Positions 56,338-64,000 of a stretch of DNA of 64,000 nt are shown here, one piece after another. The stretch is taken from contig NZ_CP085335.1 of assembly GCF_020618475.1 (NCBI RefSeq), forward strand, positions 1,240,001-1,304,000. Direction: 5' to 3'. Position numbers and translations under genes: made by a program. The stretch comes from Haladaptatus halobius (GTDB lineage: Archaea > Halobacteriota > Halobacteria > Halobacteriales > Haladaptataceae). The first letter of the stretch is position 1, and every line of letters starts with the position of its first letter. Under the pieces are notes generated by a model, which was given only the letters and a program-made list of their open reading frames with translations, had not been told where the DNA came from and made no database searches.

Positions 56338-56523
56338 ATGTCTGACCGTGCCACCGAAGACAGTAAGCTGGACCGCGCAGAAACCGGGCTCCCGGCTCTC
56401 GACGAGCCGATGGGTTCGATCGAAGCCTACGAGACGGACGACGGGGTGGTATTCTACGACGCTGAGAATCCTCTCGGCTGGCTCAAAGCATCCAGCACGG
56501 TCACGCTAGAGAAACACGTCTGA
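56338..56523 (+). CDS. Small haloarchaeal conserved protein (DUF7331-like, 61 aa)
   Basis: The product MSDRATEDSKLDRAETGLPA continues to YETDDGVVFYDAENPLGWLK and ASSTVTLEKHV. It is acidic and matches small haloarchaeal proteins that often lie near polB. It diverges from polB with about 108 bases between. TATA-like GGGATTTAATG at about 56292-56302. Function unknown. Confidence 0.75.
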   Translation: MSDRATEDSKLDRAETGLPALDEPMGSIEAYETDDGVVFYDAENPLGWLKASSTVTLEKHV

Positions 56524-56579
56524 AAAGACACCGAATCGACTCCGAACGCTTTTCACTTCCCCCGCGATTTTTCGAACCG

Positions 56580-56915
56580 GTGTTCGATAGATTCGGTCAC
56601 GACGACGAAGGGTCGGAAGACCCGGGTGACGCCCCCGAAGCCGACCTCGTCCCGGAGGTGAACGACCCGTCCGAGAACCTCAAAATCGACGCGCCGTCGG
56701 TGCGCGACTACAGTCAGGTAGACGCGGATTCGGAGCTACAGAAGGAGTTCTGGGTGCAGGTCTTGCTCTTCAACGTCGCCCTGTTCGCGCTCAGTCTCGG
56801 GCTCATGCTCATCGGGTTCGAGCGACGATGGACGGTCGGCGGCGGACTCATCGTCGTCGGTCTCGTGGCGTTCGCGCGCGGCTATCGGCGATACCGCGCC
56901 GTCCAGAAGGACTAA
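56580..56915 (+). CDS. Small membrane protein (DUF7322-like)
   Basis: The 111-residue product starts at a GTG (MFDRFGHDDEGSEDPGDAPE). An acidic N-terminal half is followed by two helices (about 61-80 and 83-101: VQVLLFNVALFALSLGLMLI and VGGGLIVVGLVAFARGYRRY). It lies in a run of three small same-strand genes. The function is unknown. Confidence 0.72.
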   Translation: MFDRFGHDDEGSEDPGDAPEADLVPEVNDPSENLKIDAPSVRDYSQVDADSELQKEFWVQVLLFNVALFALSLGLMLIGFERRWTVGGGLIVVGLVAFARGYRRYRAVQKD

Positions 56916-56940
56916 CCGCGTCGCCGCGCTACCTCGACCT

Positions 56941-57375
56941 ATGCGAACCGTGCACGACGAATCGGGGCAGCGGTATCTCCTCCTCAAGCGGTCGGGCGAA
57001 TCGAGCCTCGTCCGCGACCCACGAACCGGAGACGAAACCTATCTCGAAAACGACCGACTCCACCTAGCCGAAGGCGAATCGCCGCTGGAAACCACTGCCC
57101 GTCGAATCAGCCCCGCCACTCGTCGCATCCTCACCGCAGTTCCGAACGAACGCGCGCTCGGACTGTTGGTCGAACTCCACGAACGAGGGCCGCTCGCCGT
57201 CCGCGAACTGCTTTCCGCGTACGACCTCTGCGAGAGCGACCTCCATGGGTACCTCGCCGAGTTCCGTGCCGCCGGACTCGTCGAGGAGTGCCGAGTTGCT
57301 GGCGAACGCGGGTACGACCTGACCGCCACCGCGACCGACGGACTGGAACCGTTAGTCGGCGACTTCGGCCAGTGA
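56941..57375 (+). CDS. Haloarchaeal winged-helix-like protein (DUF7346-like)
   Basis: The 144-residue protein, MRTVHDESGQRYLLLKRSGE, has the N-terminal segment SSLVRDPRTGDETYLENDRL and a C-terminal winged-helix-like region (LSAYDLCESDLHGYLAEFRA then AGLVEECRVAGERGYDLT). It could be a DNA-binding regulator. Its last 24 bases overlap the end of rad50 on the other strand. Confidence 0.78.
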   Translation: MRTVHDESGQRYLLLKRSGESSLVRDPRTGDETYLENDRLHLAEGESPLETTARRISPATRRILTAVPNERALGLLVELHERGPLAVRELLSAYDLCESDLHGYLAEFRAAGLVEECRVAGERGYDLTATATDGLEPLVGDFGQ

Positions 57376-60030
57376 GTCCCTGTGCTGGACGTGGGAACGG
57401 TTCGTCGTCACGTCCTTTTCCACCCTAACGAGATCGTCCGCGGCTCCGACCAACTCCTCGTCGTGGCTGACGACGATTATCTGTTCGACACCTAACTTGC
57501 GCATCGACTGCACCAACTCGACCAACTGCGAGACGTGGCCGGAGTCGAGGAACACCGTCGGTTCGTCCAGAATCAGCGGTGGCATCGGCGCGCTTCCTTC
57601 GATACCCTCCGAGAGGAGGCGATAGATGGCACAACGCAGACTGAGGTTGAACAGCGCCCGCTCGCCTCCGGATAGCTGTTCGGGATCAAGCGGTTCGCCG
57701 TCCTTCTGGTAGACGGTCAGTCGATATTCGCCGTCGAGCGCGATGCGGGAGTAGGAGTCGTTCTGATAGACGAGGTCGAACACGTCGTTCAACATCCGTT
57801 CCAAACTTTCGACGTTCCGCTGGCGGAGTTCCGCCCGGAGGTCGCCGTACATTGCCTGTAGGTCGGCGGCTTCGTCGTATAACGACTCGAGCGCGGAGAC
57901 GCGCGATTGGATATCGTCGCGCCGGTCGCGGAGTTCTTCCAGTTCCTCGATTTCGCCCCGGACGCCGCCGATTCTGTCGATGAGGCCGTCCCGTCGCTTC
58001 CGAAGGGTCGACAACTCCTCTTCGACTCGTTCGAGATACCCTTCGGCCCGTTCTTTGTCCTCTCGCGCTTGGTCGACGCGGGACTCGTCGTACGTCGCCT
58101 GCAGTTCCGTCCGGCGTGACCGCTTCTCAGTGAGACGGTCGCGTCGCTGGTCGTTCAGTTCTTCGATATGGTCTCGCTTCTCGGAGAGGCGTTCGAGTTC
58201 GTCCTCGGCGTCGTCCACTTCTCCTCGGAGTGACCGAATCTGCTCGATTCGGTCGTGTCGGTGGGTGAGCGATTCTCGCTCCGCTTCGAGGTCGGCGACC
58301 GTCTCCCGGTGCGTCTCCGCTTTCGCTTCGAGTTCGTCCGCGTCCTCGCGTCGTTCCGCCGCGTCGGCCGCCAGTTCGTCGGCTTCTTCGCGGAGCGTCT
58401 CGGCCTGTTCGCGCTTTTCGCCGACCGCTTTCTCGCGGTCTTCGACCAGCTGTGCGACGTTATCGCGGTTGTTTCGCAGCTCTTTTACGCGGTTTTCGGC
58501 CGTCACGAGCGATTCGACGTCCTCGATTTTCGCTTCCAGTTCCTCTCGCGCCTTGCGGCACTGCTCGACCTGCGCTTCTAACTCGGACGCTCGCTCGCGG
58601 TCGTCGTCTATCGAATCGACGTGGGGAGACCCCTCGACTTCCTGCCCGCACTCTGGACATTTGCCTTCCTCCAACAGTTTCTCGGCTTCCGCGACCTGTT
58701 CTCTCGCCGTTTTCAGGTCGGCCCGACGTTCCGTCTCGTCCTCGCGGCGGTCGGCGAGGTCTGAGCGAAGCGATTCGAAGTGGTCGCTCGCGTCGCCGAA
58801 CTCGACCGACGTGTCCGCGAACCGCTCGCGGTGAGACTCGATTTTGGCGTCGATTTCCGTCAGTTTCTCGCGGCGGTCTTCGAGCTCCTCTGTCGCAGTC
58901 TCGGCTTCCGTGTCGAGTCGTTCGGCTCGCTCTCGTTTCTCTCCGGCGCGCGATTCGAGTTCGTCCGCGCGTTCGGCGAGATTCGACGCCTGATTGTCGA
59001 ACATTTGCGCTTTCATGCGGGCGTCTTTCAACGCTTCCGCGACCGACTTGTCTTCGGAGTCGAGTTCGTCGAGTCGCGCGTCGAGTCGCGCGTCGAGCGC
59101 GTCCTCGGTTGCCGCGTCGAGTTCCGTCTCGGCCAGCGCGGCCTCGACGTTCGACTCCAACTCCGAGATTCGCTCCCTGTTTTTCGTGGCTCGGGTTCGA
59201 AGTTCCTCGCGCTCCTGTTCCGCCTCGGTTATCTCGGTCTGCAGTTCCTCGATATCGTCCGCGAGCGAACGCAGTTCCTCGCGCTTTTCGTCGTACGTTT
59301 CGAGTACGTCTTCGGCGTCTTCGAGCGTCTGCCGTGCCTTGTCGCGGTTCTCCTCGAACCGCTCTATCTCCGATTCCGTCTCGTTGCGCTTCGATTCGAG
59401 GTCGTTCAACAACTCGTGAAGGTTCTTCTCTTCTTTCGCCGTTATCTGCGAATCGAGTTCGGAGAGGCTTCCGTGTCGGTCGTCGAGGACGCTTTTGACT
59501 CCGAGGCGGGCGTCGCTCGCACGCTCGCGGTACTCCTCCAGTTTGCCCAGTTGGAGGAGGTCGTCTATCATGTCCTGTCGCTGGGCGGGCGTCGCGTTGA
59601 TGAGTTTGTTCACCTCGCCCTGCCGGACGTAGGCGCAGTTGACGAACGCCTCGGCGTCCATCCGAAACAAGTCGACGATGTGGTTGCGCACGTCACGAGA
59701 GCCGTCGACGTTTCCATCCGGTGTTTCCAGCACGCACTTCGCGGTCTGGGCCGTCTCGCCCGTCGCGCGAACTCGGCGGTGAAGGTGATACTCCCCGCCC
59801 GCGTGCGTGAACCAAAGTTCGACCTCCGCGTCGTCCGCACCGATGGTGACGATGTCGTCCAGCGTCCTGTCGAGCGCTCGCGCACCGTACAGCGTGAAAA
59901 AGCACGCTTCGAGCAGTGAGGATTTGCCGCTGCCGTTAAGACCGTGGATGACTGTGACGCCCGAGTCGAGCAGCAGGTCGGCGTTCTCGTAACACTTGAA
60001 GTTCGAGAGGCGGATTCGGTCGAACCTCAC
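57352..60030 (-). CDS. rad50: DNA double-strand break repair ATPase Rad50
   Basis: An 892-residue SMC-like ATPase. The N-terminal Walker A is HGLNGSGKSSLLEACFF, two long coiled coils run from about residue 150 to 750, and the zinc hook CPECGQEVEG sits at the apex (about 454-463). The C-terminal signature is LSGGERALFNLSLRCAIYRL, and the Walker B is LILDEPTVFLDSGHVSQLV. It dimerises with Mre11 to process DNA ends. The ATG overlaps the mre11 stop by four bases (ATGA). Confidence 0.96.
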   Translation of the reverse strand: MRFDRIRLSNFKCYENADLLLDSGVTVIHGLNGSGKSSLLEACFFTLYGARALDRTLDDIVTIGADDAEVELWFTHAGGEYHLHRRVRATGETAQTAKCVLETPDGNVDGSRDVRNHIVDLFRMDAEAFVNCAYVRQGEVNKLINATPAQRQDMIDDLLQLGKLEEYRERASDARLGVKSVLDDRHGSLSELDSQITAKEEKNLHELLNDLESKRNETESEIERFEENRDKARQTLEDAEDVLETYDEKREELRSLADDIEELQTEITEAEQEREELRTRATKNRERISELESNVEAALAETELDAATEDALDARLDARLDELDSEDKSVAEALKDARMKAQMFDNQASNLAERADELESRAGEKRERAERLDTEAETATEELEDRREKLTEIDAKIESHRERFADTSVEFGDASDHFESLRSDLADRREDETERRADLKTAREQVAEAEKLLEEGKCPECGQEVEGSPHVDSIDDDRERASELEAQVEQCRKAREELEAKIEDVESLVTAENRVKELRNNRDNVAQLVEDREKAVGEKREQAETLREEADELAADAAERREDADELEAKAETHRETVADLEAERESLTHRHDRIEQIRSLRGEVDDAEDELERLSEKRDHIEELNDQRRDRLTEKRSRRTELQATYDESRVDQAREDKERAEGYLERVEEELSTLRKRRDGLIDRIGGVRGEIEELEELRDRRDDIQSRVSALESLYDEAADLQAMYGDLRAELRQRNVESLERMLNDVFDLVYQNDSYSRIALDGEYRLTVYQKDGEPLDPEQLSGGERALFNLSLRCAIYRLLSEGIEGSAPMPPLILDEPTVFLDSGHVSQLVELVQSMRKLGVEQIIVVSHDEELVGAADDLVRVEKDVTTNRSHVQHRDSLAEVAD

Positions 60031-61391
60031 AGGAAGTCCTCCATCGAAATCTGTCCGTCGGTGTCCCCCGGATCCCCTCGGTCGGTTTGCGCGGGAGATT
60101 TCGGTTCGTCGAGTTCGTCCGACTCGTCCGCTTCCGCGGATGCTTCGGCACTTGCACCCGCCGAGGGTGCTTCCTCACCCAATTCGTTCTCTGAAGTCGA
60201 GTCGGTCGAATCGGTCTGGCCGTTCGACTCGGTCGCGTCGGGGGCTTCCTCCGGCACTGCTCCGCTTACCACGTCGTCCGCCGGTTCGAAGGCGGTGACG
60301 CCCTCTTCAATGCGGTCGGAGACGTGCTCTTCCACGGCGGTTCGGACGTTCGAGTCGGCTACTTTGCTCGCGCGAACGATCTCGTCCACGTCGTGAGCCG
60401 TCTCGCTGAGTCCCATCTCGCGGACGCGTTTCCTGACCGCGTCGTCGGGGTCGGCGAACGAGACGGAGAGGTCGCCGGTCTCGGCTTCTATCTCGCGTCG
60501 GTCGTTCACGCGAGCGACGAGTGCGCCTTCGTCCAGCGCGAACGCCTCGGCGCGAGCGGGGGTAACGTCCTCCCCGTCGCCGGTAAGCGAAATCAGCGCG
60601 ACCGAGTCTTCGAGGTCGTACTCCCGAACCACCTCGCGGACGCGGTCGATGCCCTCGCTCTCGCCGAGTCCGACCGAGATGAACTCGAAGTCTCGAGTCG
60701 GGATTCCTCGCCGAGTGATGGTGGTGTCGCCGTCGAACGTGACGATGTTGTACCCCCGGTCGTCGCGCTCGCTCGCGCTCGCGCGTTCGGTCGAACCGCA
60801 GTACGTGACCCACGTATCTTCGATTCGTTCTTTCCCGTGCTGGTGGTTGTCGCCGAGCAACATCGCGTCGAACTCTACCGACGCCTCGGTGAGTACCTCT
60901 TCGGCGTCCCAGTTGCCGAACTCGAACGGCTGGAAGAGCCCGTGGGCGACGAGTGCGGCGTGGCCTTGCTCGTGGGGGGCAAACTCGTATTCGAGGTCGT
61001 CCCGCTTTGATAACGGGACGTGGTCTAACCCGTAAAAAGCCGTGTCACCCACCGCGATGGGGTCGGAACCGAGTCGCGTCGCAAGCCCGAGCGTCTCGAA
61101 GAGGTCGAGCCACTGGTCGCCGCGCGTGCTCTCATGGTTGCCGACGATGGCGAGAAACGGAATGTCCGCCCATCGGAGCTTTCGGAGGACGGAGATGGTT
61201 CCGTGGATATCGTCGAGTCCCGGGCGACGGTCATGAAACAGGTCGCCGGCGTGGACGACGGCGTCCACGTCGTTCTCGATGGCGTCGTCGACGACGCTGT
61301 CGAACGCGGAGAGGAAATCGTCCCGTCGCTCGGGCGAATGATACTGACGATACCCGATATGGGTGTCGCCCGTGTGAATCACCCGTGTCAT
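60027..61391 (-). CDS. mre11: DNA double-strand break repair nuclease Mre11
   Basis: A 454-residue protein with the phosphoesterase motifs GDTHIGY (Asp8, His10), VVHAGDLFHDRRPG, IVGNHEST and LLGDNHQHG. Beyond residue 380 comes a long acidic, low-complexity tail (GASAEASAEADESDELDEP) ending in QISMEDFL, a PCNA-box-like peptide (Q447-xx-M450-xx-F453-L454). The ATG at 61391 is chosen because upstream in-frame codons are not coding-like. Transcribed before rad50 with a four-base overlap. Confidence 0.95.
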   Translation of the reverse strand: MTRVIHTGDTHIGYRQYHSPERRDDFLSAFDSVVDDAIENDVDAVVHAGDLFHDRRPGLDDIHGTISVLRKLRWADIPFLAIVGNHESTRGDQWLDLFETLGLATRLGSDPIAVGDTAFYGLDHVPLSKRDDLEYEFAPHEQGHAALVAHGLFQPFEFGNWDAEEVLTEASVEFDAMLLGDNHQHGKERIEDTWVTYCGSTERASASERDDRGYNIVTFDGDTTITRRGIPTRDFEFISVGLGESEGIDRVREVVREYDLEDSVALISLTGDGEDVTPARAEAFALDEGALVARVNDRREIEAETGDLSVSFADPDDAVRKRVREMGLSETAHDVDEIVRASKVADSNVRTAVEEHVSDRIEEGVTAFEPADDVVSGAVPEEAPDATESNGQTDSTDSTSENELGEEAPSAGASAEASAEADESDELDEPKSPAQTDRGDPGDTDGQISMEDFL

Positions 61392-61546
61392 TGGTTGCGT
61401 ACTTAGCATACAGGCCTTAAATGATTTCCGTGAGGAATCGCGGAGGCTCGCACGGGACACGCTGGTCGAACGACGGGAAGTTCGAGACGGCGACTTCGAG
61501 AGAGCATGGCTACGATTGGCCGCGCTCTTATTTATAAAGGTTCGCT

Positions 61547-61822
61547 CTATTCGAGGTCGAGCGTGTAGAGACGTTTGCGTGCGTCGGAGAACGAAAAGCG
61601 CGAGTCCACGAGTTCCTCGTCTTCGAGACGGTTCAACGCGTAGCGAACCGTCCGTGGCGGAAGGAGCGTCTCGTCCGCGAGTTCGCTCTGGGTCATCGTC
61701 TCGTTGTATTCGAGCACCTTTGCGACTAGTTTTGCGCTCGGCGGTAGGTCGCGGATGGTGTCGGTCGAGTCCGCGTCTCGCAACCGAGTTCCGTTCGTGT
61801 GTGACAGCTCTGGTGCACTCAT
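61547..61822 (-). CDS. Small winged-helix transcription regulator (MarR/TrmB-like)
   Basis: The 91-residue product contains AKLVAKVLEYNETMTQSELA, DETLLPPRTVRYALNRLEDE and ELVDSRFSFSDARKRLYTLD, a complete single winged helix with an N-terminal tail. It resembles haloarchaeal MarR-type repressors. It diverges from the PAN gene, and a perfect 9-bp palindrome in the shared region overlaps its own TATA element (TATTATT type). A TTG one codon upstream is an unlikely start. Confidence 0.85.
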   Translation of the reverse strand: MSAPELSHTNGTRLRDADSTDTIRDLPPSAKLVAKVLEYNETMTQSELADETLLPPRTVRYALNRLEDEELVDSRFSFSDARKRLYTLDLE

Positions 61823-61849
61823 CAATCACCCATTTCGAATACAGCCTAA

Positions 61850-61874
61850 TAATATTTCCCATTCAGAAATATTA
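61850..61874. promoter_or_regulatory. Palindromic operator between the winged-helix gene and PAN
   Basis: TAATATTTC (61850-61858) and GAAATATTA (61866-61874) are perfect inverted repeats around 7 bases. Their minus-strand form contains AAATATTA, a TATA-like element 28-40 bases before the winged-helix ATG at 61822. Binding here should shut off that gene; effects on PAN (ATG at 61965) are possible. Confidence 0.65.
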
Positions 61875-61964
61875 CTGCTGGGAATTAGTATTCTACGACA
61901 ATCAGTGGGGACGAAACGTCACTCACCCGAAGCCTCTTAAGAGACAGGCGCTTATCGGGTACTG

Positions 61965-63179
61965 ATGACCGACACTGTGGAAGACGTTGATCTCCCCTAC
62001 GACGAGGAGAGTACGTCCCAACAGGATAAGATAGAGGCACTTCAGGAACGCCTCGAAGTCCTCGAATCACAGAACGAGGAGATGCGGGATAAGCTCCTCG
62101 ACGCGAACGCAGAGAACAACAAATACCAGCAGAAGCTCGAACGACTCACGCACGAGAACAAGAAACTAAAACAGTCGCCGCTGTTCGTCGCCACCGTGCA
62201 GGAGATAACGGAGGAGGGCGTCATCATCAAACAGCACGGAAACAATCAAGAGGCCGTTACCGAAGTGACCGACGAGATGCGCACCGACATCGAACCCGAT
62301 TCGCGCGTTGCCGTCAACAACTCCCTCTCTATCGTGAAGACGCTCGACGACGAGACCGACGTGCGCGCTCGCGTGATGCAGGTCACGAAGAGTCCCGACG
62401 TGACCTACACCGATATCGGTGGGCTGGAAGAGCAGATGAACGAAGTCCGCGAGACGGTCGAGATGCCGCTAGAGAGCCCCGACATGTTCGAAGACGTCGG
62501 CATCGACCCACCATCTGGCGTTCTGCTCTACGGTCCGCCGGGCACGGGGAAGACGATGTTGGCGAAGGCGGTCGCCAACCAGACCGACGCCACGTTTATC
62601 AAGATGGCCGGGTCGGAACTCGTTCACAAGTTCATCGGCGAGGGTGCGAAACTGGTGCGCGACCTCTTCCAAGTCGCCCGTGACCACGAACCCGCCGTCA
62701 TCTTCATCGACGAGATCGACGCCATCGCGTCGAAGCGCACCGACTCGAAGACGTCGGGCGACGCCGAAGTGCAGCGCACGATGATGCAACTGCTCTCGGA
62801 GATGGACGGCTTCGAGGAGCGCGGCGAGATTCGCATCATCGCGGCGACGAACCGCTTCGATATGCTCGACCGTGCCATCCTGCGCCCCGGGCGGTTCGAC
62901 CGCCTCATCGAGGTGCCGAACCCGAACGAGGAAGGCCGCGAACAGATCTTCCGCATCCACACCCGCGACATGAACGTCGCCGACGACGTGGACTACGTGA
63001 GACTCGCAAATGAGACGGGTGACGCCAGCGGTGCCGACATTAAGGCCATCTGCACGGAGGCCGGGATGTTCGCCATCCGCGACGACCGCACCGAGATCAC
63101 GATGCAGGACTTCCTCGACGCGCGGGAGAAGATCGAAGAAGAAGACGAGGACGACGAAGTCTCCAAGACGTTCGCCTAA
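61965..63179 (+). CDS. pan: Proteasome-activating nucleotidase (PAN, AAA+ ATPase)
   Basis: The 404-residue protein has an N-terminal coiled coil (about 20-65, LQERLEVLESQNEEMRDKLL), an OB domain and one AAA+ module: Walker A LYGPPGTGKTMLAKAV (about 187-202), Walker B AVIFIDEIDAIASKR, and the arginine finger region RPGRFDRLIEVP. The C-terminus is TFA, a weak form of the hydrophobic-Tyr-X motif used to open the 20S gate. It unfolds substrates for the proteasome. Confidence 0.96.
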   Translation: MTDTVEDVDLPYDEESTSQQDKIEALQERLEVLESQNEEMRDKLLDANAENNKYQQKLERLTHENKKLKQSPLFVATVQEITEEGVIIKQHGNNQEAVTEVTDEMRTDIEPDSRVAVNNSLSIVKTLDDETDVRARVMQVTKSPDVTYTDIGGLEEQMNEVRETVEMPLESPDMFEDVGIDPPSGVLLYGPPGTGKTMLAKAVANQTDATFIKMAGSELVHKFIGEGAKLVRDLFQVARDHEPAVIFIDEIDAIASKRTDSKTSGDAEVQRTMMQLLSEMDGFEERGEIRIIAATNRFDMLDRAILRPGRFDRLIEVPNPNEEGREQIFRIHTRDMNVADDVDYVRLANETGDASGADIKAICTEAGMFAIRDDRTEITMQDFLDAREKIEEEDEDDEVSKTFA

Positions 63180-63435
63180 CGTTCGGGTCGGTCGATTTCT
63201 CTCCGTTCGCGTTTTCCCGCTTTCGTAAAAGATAGCTTCGCAGGATGGATTTTGGCGGAGAATTCTCGTTTTAATGGTGCAGTGTCGATTCGGTGTAGCA
63301 GTGTCGCTTACCGACGCGAGTAGGCGCGAAGCGCCCTGCGAGCGAACAACTGGGTGAGAATGGCTTTATCGAGGGCTAGCGCTCGGTGCGGTCTCGTTAT
63401 CTTTCTCTCGAATTCACGCTCTCACCAGGGCCGAC

Positions 63436-63570
63436 TCACAACGCCGTGAAAAGCAGGTACGGAACGCCGAAGAGCAGGACGGTCATCACCGCAAGCACGA
63501 GCAGGTAGGACGCGATGGTGCTCGCCGCGGTCACCCACGCGGGGTGGTCGAAGTCGGCAGGGGGGTTCAT
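63436..63570 (-). CDS. Single-span membrane microprotein (44 aa)
   Basis: A minus-strand frame starting MNPPADFDHPAWVTAASTIA, with one hydrophobic helix (ASYLLVLAVMTVLLFGVPYL). It looks like a haloarchaeal small membrane protein. The coordinates of the 3' end are approximate by one or two bases. It lies 31 bases before the DUF5800-like gene on the same strand. Confidence 0.55.
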   Translation of the reverse strand: MNPPADFDHPAWVTAASTIASYLLVLAVMTVLLFGVPYLLFTAL

Positions 63571-63601
63571 GTTCCACGTTTTCGATTCCCGCACCTAAAC
63601 G

Positions 63602-63799
63602 CTACCGGATGATGTCACCGATCCGACGAGCCTGCCCGCCGAGGGTGGGGTTCTTCTCGACCAGTCTGAGCACCTCGTGGTCGGTCACGTCGTAGTACGA
63701 TTTCCGTGTCGCTTCCTCGATGAGGTCTTTCGACATGCGAAACTCGGTGCCCTCGTAGACGACGTCGACGCCCTCGTCGTCGAAGGAAAGTGTGGTCAT
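63602..63799 (-). CDS. DUF5800 family small protein (65 aa)
   Basis: The product MTTLSFDDEGVDVVYEGTEF continues to MSKDLIEEATRKSYYDVTDH and NPTLGGQARRIGDIIR. It is acidic and compact, and matches a small haloarchaea-specific family of unknown function. The ATG at 63799 is preferred because the upstream in-frame stretch covers an AT-rich promoter region. Confidence 0.78.
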   Translation of the reverse strand: MTTLSFDDEGVDVVYEGTEFRMSKDLIEEATRKSYYDVTDHEVLRLVEKNPTLGGQARRIGDIIR

Positions 63800-63915
63800 A
63801 CGCAAGCGTTGGCCGCGACCAAATAAAAAAGCTACAGAACGCGACGGTGCGGGCGGCAGACGCTCGTCAGACACACGCGGGAGGATTTATTACCGGTGAC
63901 TCGCTGGTAGGATGT

Positions 63916-64000
63916 GTGCCGCTCCGCTCCGACTCACTGGACACCCTCTCGATTCCCGACGGGACGACCGTCGAAGAACACGACCTCGTGACCGACGGCG
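63916..64000 (+). CDS. Start of an unidentified gene, cut by the window edge
   Basis: A GTG at 63916 opens VPLRSDSLDTLSIPDGTTVE, running in frame to the edge as EHDLVTDG. The other two frames are closed or arginine-rich. A TATA-like TTTATTACC lies about 25-28 bases upstream, so a leaderless start fits. The visible 28 codons do not identify the family. Confidence 0.55.
   Translation, partial: MPLRSDSLDTLSIPDGTTVEEHDLVTDG

Noticed and set aside
63300..63350. Small hairpin GGCGC-GAA-GCGCC after PAN
   Set aside because: The stem is only 5 bp in GC-rich DNA and similar GCGAAGCGC pieces are common in this genome; no function can be assigned.
63912..64000. ATG start at 63912 in the last partial gene
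   Set aside because: That frame reads as arginine-rich shadow text; the GTG at 63916 opens the acidic, natural-looking frame.

Overview
This window is haloarchaeal chromosome (class Halobacteria). The reasons are: GC-rich DNA with strongly acidic proteins; archaeal information-processing genes (PAN, PolB, Mre11-Rad50, Rpb4-like RpoF, L7Ae/S28e/L24e, L21e); tRNA genes without encoded CCA; frequent leaderless or GTG starts; and short overlapping operons. The genus cannot be fixed from the sequence alone; a Haladaptatus-like organism is only a guess.

Layout. 1-4.9 kb: end of a type IV pilus/archaellum membrane assembly gene with two frameshifts, a Trm9-like methyltransferase, tRNA-Gly(TCC), two small membrane proteins, and two decayed genes (a methyltransferase remnant and a penicillin-acylase remnant). 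4.9-8.1 kb: methanethiol oxidase (SBP56) overlapping a 2Fe-2S ferredoxin, then the L7Ae-S28e-L24e-Ndk operon, whose leader carries a probable kink-turn. 8.2-14.5 kb: GNAT acetyltransferase, cytochrome oxidase subunit III, the RNA acetyltransferase TmcA behind a strongly foldable leader, a zinc microprotein, a long inverted repeat and GltX. 14.6-16.2 kb: an AT-richer accessory patch (winged-helix gene, its decayed duplicate, a perfect 19-bp hairpin, secreted-protein debris) lying between gltX and idsA. 16.3-25.5 kb: idsA-RNase J, a two-gene core-MetE methionine synthase operon, and the operon L21e-RpoF-DUF655-KsgA-MscS-HemK2.

25.7-35.2 kb: biotin-dependent carboxylase and BirA, UspA, an amidohydrolase, an HD phosphohydrolase, and a tight four-gene operon starting with cofD (F420 synthesis). 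35.2-47 kb: archaetidylserine synthase, an acidic HEAT-repeat protein, a triply lesioned phospholipase-D-like gene, an S1-OB-DHH nuclease, JAMM protease-RibL, a DtxR-Gdt1-LysE metal/export cluster, an HD protein and a free-standing alanyl-tRNA editing protein. 47-53.5 kb: a lipoprotein, tRNA-Gln(TTG), a second DtxR-type regulator with a ferritin-like protein, and sufCBD. 53.5-64 kb: PolB, three small haloarchaeal genes, Rad50-Mre11, a winged-helix regulator divergent from PAN, and small conserved genes to the edge.

How parts fit together. Two metal/iron-sulfur loci (DtxR-Gdt1 and sufCBD) share a TTAGR-N4-YCTAA palindrome just upstream of their first genes, suggesting one DtxR-type regulon. 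Three genes that act on or bind RNA (rpl7ae, tmcA, rnj) each have a foldable 5' leader; the tmcA leader looks the most novel. PolB and Mre11 both carry PCNA-box-like peptides at their ends. At least five genes are decayed, so the strain appears to be shedding accessory functions, unless some single-base shifts are assembly errors.
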